NCBI RefSeq assembly: GCF_005280205.1
Contig: NZ_SUND01000010.1
Coordinates: forward strand, 105,138 to 169,137
Origin: Bacillus yapensis
GTDB taxonomy: Bacteria > Bacillota > Bacilli > Bacillales > Cytobacillaceae
Direction: 5' to 3'
DNA: 64,000 bases
Part shown: positions 61,590-64,000 of the stretch, in pieces
How the letters are laid out: each line of letters opens with the position of its first letter
Numbering within the stretch: position 1 is the first letter of the stretch
Notes under the pieces: generated by a model
Database searches by the model: none
What the model was told of the DNA's origin: nothing
Seen by the model: the letters and a program-made list of their open reading frames with translations, nothing else
Made by a program: the position numbers and the translations under genes

Positions 61590-63222
61590 GGAATTAAATG
61601 GAGCATTAAGCATCCAAATCACAGAAAATCATAAATTTGATAGAAACGACATATCTAAATATTTAAGTATGTTAGAAACAAATAAAGATCAAGGTATCCT
61701 GCTTACAGATAGTTTTGAGAGTGATTATTGGTGTATTGTTGATTTTACGGGAATGCGTAGGTATTTAAAGTTCGATATTGACTTATATCCTGAATTAAAG
61801 GTTGCCTTAAAATGTTTTTTGTTAATATTAATAGACACTAAATTTTCCATAAATCATATTCAAGCAATTCATACAAATGTTAAACAAGCAATTGTAGTTT
61901 CTGGTGGATTTAAGAAAACAAATGTAGATGCTTATGAAGAGTATGCTATGACAAAAACAATGAATAGTCGTTATAGATTTAATGATTTTACTAGTAGATT
62001 TCTTTCATTTATAGAGCATACTTATCGTGATTTATATGACTTAAAGATTAAAAATATGGATTCGAAAAATAGAGATTTACCTAATTATGAAGTAATTATT
62101 GATTTTCATTATTTTATGATGGAATTTGAAAATCGAGCAACCACACTTCAGAAATCCAAATATTTTCCTATAATATTATGGTGGAAGATTACAGGTATTA
62201 TTCCAATGAGACCTAAAGAATTTTGTTTACTAGAATGGGATTGTTGCTACGAGGAAGATGGTTATTACTTTTTAAAAGTTCCAAGAAGTAAACAAGAGGC
62301 AAAATCATATAGCGAAATAAGCGTGACTAATGTCATTCGTATAAATAAAAATATTTATGACACTATTCAAGAGTATAAGCAAACAGTTCCTCCTGAATTA
62401 ATTGGAAACTACTTATTTTCATTTAAGATACAATCACGTTTCTTTCAAGCTGATAGCATAACTAAAAGGGAGGATATGTACCATCCAGATACGTTATATT
62501 GGCACTTGATGTCCTTCTACAAAGAAATCATCGGTTGGAATAACACTGATTTCTATCGCTTTGTTAAAAGAAATGAAAAAGGTGAAATCATTAAGATTTT
62601 CCGTAATTATATAACACCTGCTGATACACGACATTTTTCAATGTGTAATATGATGTTACAGGGGGTTAATCCATTAACTATTGCTAAAATGGCAGGCCAT
62701 ACACGATTAGGTACTCAACGAAATTATTGGGGGCATTTGGAATACTTCGTTGAATCTTATGTTTATATTATTTCAACAAAAGCCAGAATTCATAGGCTTG
62801 AGAAAAGTTTAGGAGAAGGGATATTTGGCGTAAAAGATAAAATTAATGAATCACGAATCTATAAACCGGAGGATTTTCCTCTTCGAAAAGAGGTAAAAAA
62901 CGGATATTGCAAATATGGGGCTTTTGACAATTGCACTGGTGAATGTAGATTTTGTGATGATTTTTTTTATTACCCAAAAAACCCTGATGAGGGATTGAAG
63001 TGGTTATTATCCGGATCAGATCATTTAGAACAGCAATTAGAAACAGAATTAAAGTCTCTATTAAATCTTTATAAAAATATGAAATTTAATTTTGCCACAG
63101 AATCCTATTCAATGCTAGATCATGAACAGATATTAAGCAAGGCAAATCTTATTAATCGCCTAATACGGCAAAAAGCTATGGTTGATTCTTTGCTGCCGGA
63201 AGATAGGGAGGTTATTGAATAG
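61567..63222 (+). CDS. Tyrosine recombinase 4 (551 aa, TnpB-like)
   Basis: Start TTG 61567 (AGAGGTGA upstream). Catalytic residues: R215 in GIIPMRPKEF, K242 in PRSKQEAK, R355 in PADTRHFSM (His of HxxR is Ala352), H378 in MAGHTRLG, Y387 in RNYWGH, exactly nine after the His. The C-terminus has a zinc-like site C448-x7-C456-x3-C460-x2-C463, then a helical tail of about 80 residues. A catalytic domain plus Cys cluster is how Tn554 TnpB (630 aa) is built. It has the fullest active site of the four. Confidence 0.85.
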   Translation: MIIQKKVKELNGALSIQITENHKFDRNDISKYLSMLETNKDQGILLTDSFESDYWCIVDFTGMRRYLKFDIDLYPELKVALKCFLLILIDTKFSINHIQAIHTNVKQAIVVSGGFKKTNVDAYEEYAMTKTMNSRYRFNDFTSRFLSFIEHTYRDLYDLKIKNMDSKNRDLPNYEVIIDFHYFMMEFENRATTLQKSKYFPIILWWKITGIIPMRPKEFCLLEWDCCYEEDGYYFLKVPRSKQEAKSYSEISVTNVIRINKNIYDTIQEYKQTVPPELIGNYLFSFKIQSRFFQADSITKREDMYHPDTLYWHLMSFYKEIIGWNNTDFYRFVKRNEKGEIIKIFRNYITPADTRHFSMCNMMLQGVNPLTIAKMAGHTRLGTQRNYWGHLEYFVESYVYIISTKARIHRLEKSLGEGIFGVKDKINESRIYKPEDFPLRKEVKNGYCKYGAFDNCTGECRFCDDFFYYPKNPDEGLKWLLSGSDHLEQQLETELKSLLNLYKNMKFNFATESYSMLDHEQILSKANLINRLIRQKAMVDSLLPEDREVIE

Positions 63223-63226
63223 TATT

Positions 63227-63820
63227 ATGAAAACGGAGTCTTATAGCGATGAAGAGTTAAAAAAATTATTATTGGAATACTCAAATAAACATACTGGTTC
63301 TATCACATATTTAGGTTTGCAAAAGGAAACAGGAATTAGTCGAAAAACTTGGAAAAGGCGCATGGGAGAAACTATTGAAACCCTAAATAGAAAGGTAATT
63401 ACCAGTCATAATAATGTAGGTTTCGATGAAATACCATATCCGAATTTTGATTTAATAATAGATAGGTTTTTAAACGATGAAAAAGGTCTAAGAGATGCTT
63501 TATATCATATTCAAGAGGTATTTATTAAAAATATTGAAGAAAACAACAAGCTTTCTGATCAACTAATGAAAAAGGACAAAAAAATTGATGAACTAACACA
63601 AAAAATAGAAAAGCTAAAACATGAATTGAACGAAAAGAAACAGGAAGTAAGAAATTACGAAAAGATAATAATTGAAAGTACAAATCCAAGTGTAAGAAGG
63701 AGAAAAGGAATTAGTAGTAATCTTATTAAAATGAGTGAGCATAGAAAAGAGTCTGCTGCTTCGTTAGAATTGGAAGACGAATTTCCAGAACTGTTCGGGG
63801 ATTTGGATGATGAGAGTTAA
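63227..63820 (+). CDS. Coiled-coil HTH accessory protein (TnpC-like position)
   Basis: A 197-aa protein (ATG 63227; TTG 63215 in frame, ribosome site GGGAGG at 63206). An N-terminal HTH-like segment (LGLQKETGISRKTWKRRMGE) is followed by a coiled coil of about 70 residues (NKLSDQLMKKDKKIDELTQ, KIEKLKHELNEKKQEVRN), then an acidic end (EDEFPELFGDLDD). Tn554 also ends its operon with a small TnpC, which affects orientation/efficiency; the same place and shape suggest a similar role. Sequence similarity is not demonstrated. Confidence 0.6.
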   Translation: MKTESYSDEELKKLLLEYSNKHTGSITYLGLQKETGISRKTWKRRMGETIETLNRKVITSHNNVGFDEIPYPNFDLIIDRFLNDEKGLRDALYHIQEVFIKNIEENNKLSDQLMKKDKKIDELTQKIEKLKHELNEKKQEVRNYEKIIIESTNPSVRRRKGISSNLIKMSEHRKESAASLELEDEFPELFGDLDDES

Positions 63821-63878
63821 GAACAATTAAATATCTGTATACTCCGATCTGCATTTATTTGAAAGTTAGTATAATGAT

Positions 63879-63906
63879 GTATCAATAGAGTGTACTCTAT
63901 TGATAC
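63879..63906. promoter_or_regulatory. Perfect 28-bp dyad, probable resolution/crossover site
   Basis: Arms of 13 bp (GTATCAATAGAGT and its exact complement) flank a central GT. Size and two-base centre fit a serine-recombinase crossover site (res site I). It lies 72 bp before a resolvase gene start. Confidence 0.65.
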
Positions 63907-63977
63907 AAGTATAGTAGACTGATAAAATCATAGTTAAGAGTGTCTCATAAGACTTGTCTCAAAAACGAGGTGAAATT

Positions 63978-64000
63978 TTGCAGAAAATCGGTTATGTACG
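63978..64000 (+). CDS. Serine resolvase, first codons only
   Basis: TTG 63978 after CGAGGTGA, then CAG AAA ATC GGT TAT GTA CG: MQKIGYVR, the start of Tn3-type resolvase/invertase proteins (catalytic Ser normally follows soon after GYVRVS). Cut by the window end. The dyad upstream is consistent. Confidence 0.6.

Larger units (their letters stand above)
53860..64000. mobile_element. Left part of a multi-recombinase element inserted into topB
   Basis: From the topB break at about 53860 to the window end there is no B. subtilis-like gene and the DNA is visibly AT-richer. Contents: direct repeats, a complete topoisomerase III, four proteins with tyrosine-recombinase features in one operon, a coiled-coil protein, a dyad and the start of a serine resolvase. 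The multi-recombinase operon recalls Tn554 (TnpA, TnpB, TnpC) and RIT elements, but gene number and sizes differ. The right boundary and cargo lie beyond the window. Confidence 0.8.

Noticed and set aside
1..64000. tRNA, rRNA or prophage regions
   Set aside because: No cloverleaf-like or rRNA blocks and no phage structural genes were seen; RNase P RNA is the only non-coding RNA gene I can support.

Overview
The window is chromosomal DNA of a spore-forming, AT-rich member of the Bacillaceae (Firmicutes). Gene order repeatedly matches the yppB-G / yprAB / ypsABC / ypvA-ypwA / ypbP-R / ypcP / ypdPQ-ypePQ-cspD part of the Bacillus subtilis chromosome. Sporulation genes are present (sspM, sspL, a CotD-like protein, CotS/CotSA-type proteins). 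Several insertions absent from B. subtilis suggest a Bacillus-like genus outside the subtilis group. Species identity cannot be read from the sequence.

Layout. 1-4.2 kb: truncated recU, yppC, sspM, yppD-G and a small heat-shock protein. 4.3-5.0 kb: a Crp/Fnr-type regulator. 5.2-14.8 kb: mrfA-mrfB (repair helicase/nuclease), CotD-like coat protein, ypsA, gpsB, RNase P RNA, an RNA methyltransferase (ypsC) and a DinG-like helicase (ypvA). 14.8-21.8 kb: a respiratory block made of a DUF59 protein, a heme-copper-oxidase-like membrane protein, three DUF2249 proteins, a ba3-type oxidase (three subunits) and a 75-aa protein. It is threaded with four GTGA-N6-TCAC boxes, three of which sit at about -41.5 from recognisable -10 elements; the Crp/Fnr regulator at 4.3 kb is the obvious candidate to bind them. 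ypwA (M32 carboxypeptidase) lies inside this block. 22-31.5 kb: SDR oxidoreductase, CheX, type III polyketide synthase plus methyltransferase (bpsAB), a Fur-box small peptide, dynA, a nucleotidyltransferase and a very acidic protein. 31.6-38.5 kb: spore-coat polysaccharide locus (CotSA, CotS, then ytdA-ytcA-ytcB-like nucleotide-sugar genes) and a two-repeat protein, with sigma-K-like promoters. 38.6-46.5 kb: sulfurtransferase, MFS exporter, ypcP exonuclease, then a zinc locus with three Zur boxes (His-rich ZnuA, COG0523 GTPase, permease pair). 46.8-52.6 kb: sspL, a PAP2-like protein, ypdQ/ypdP with a preQ1 riboswitch, ypeP, ypeQ, cspD and an HD-GYP protein.

52.9-64 kb is the most unusual part. 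The resident topB is cut just after its catalytic tyrosine. From about 53.86 kb the DNA becomes visibly AT-richer. It holds four 20-bp direct repeats, a complete divergent topoisomerase III, and then a tight operon of four proteins with tyrosine-recombinase features (311, 393, 922 and 551 aa) plus a coiled-coil protein. The 922-aa protein carries six tandem small HTH domains. Each recombinase lacks a different set of canonical catalytic residues. A perfect 28-bp dyad and the first codons of a serine resolvase close the window. I read this as the left part of a mobile element that breaks topB at its active site and supplies its own replacement; its right end is not in the window.
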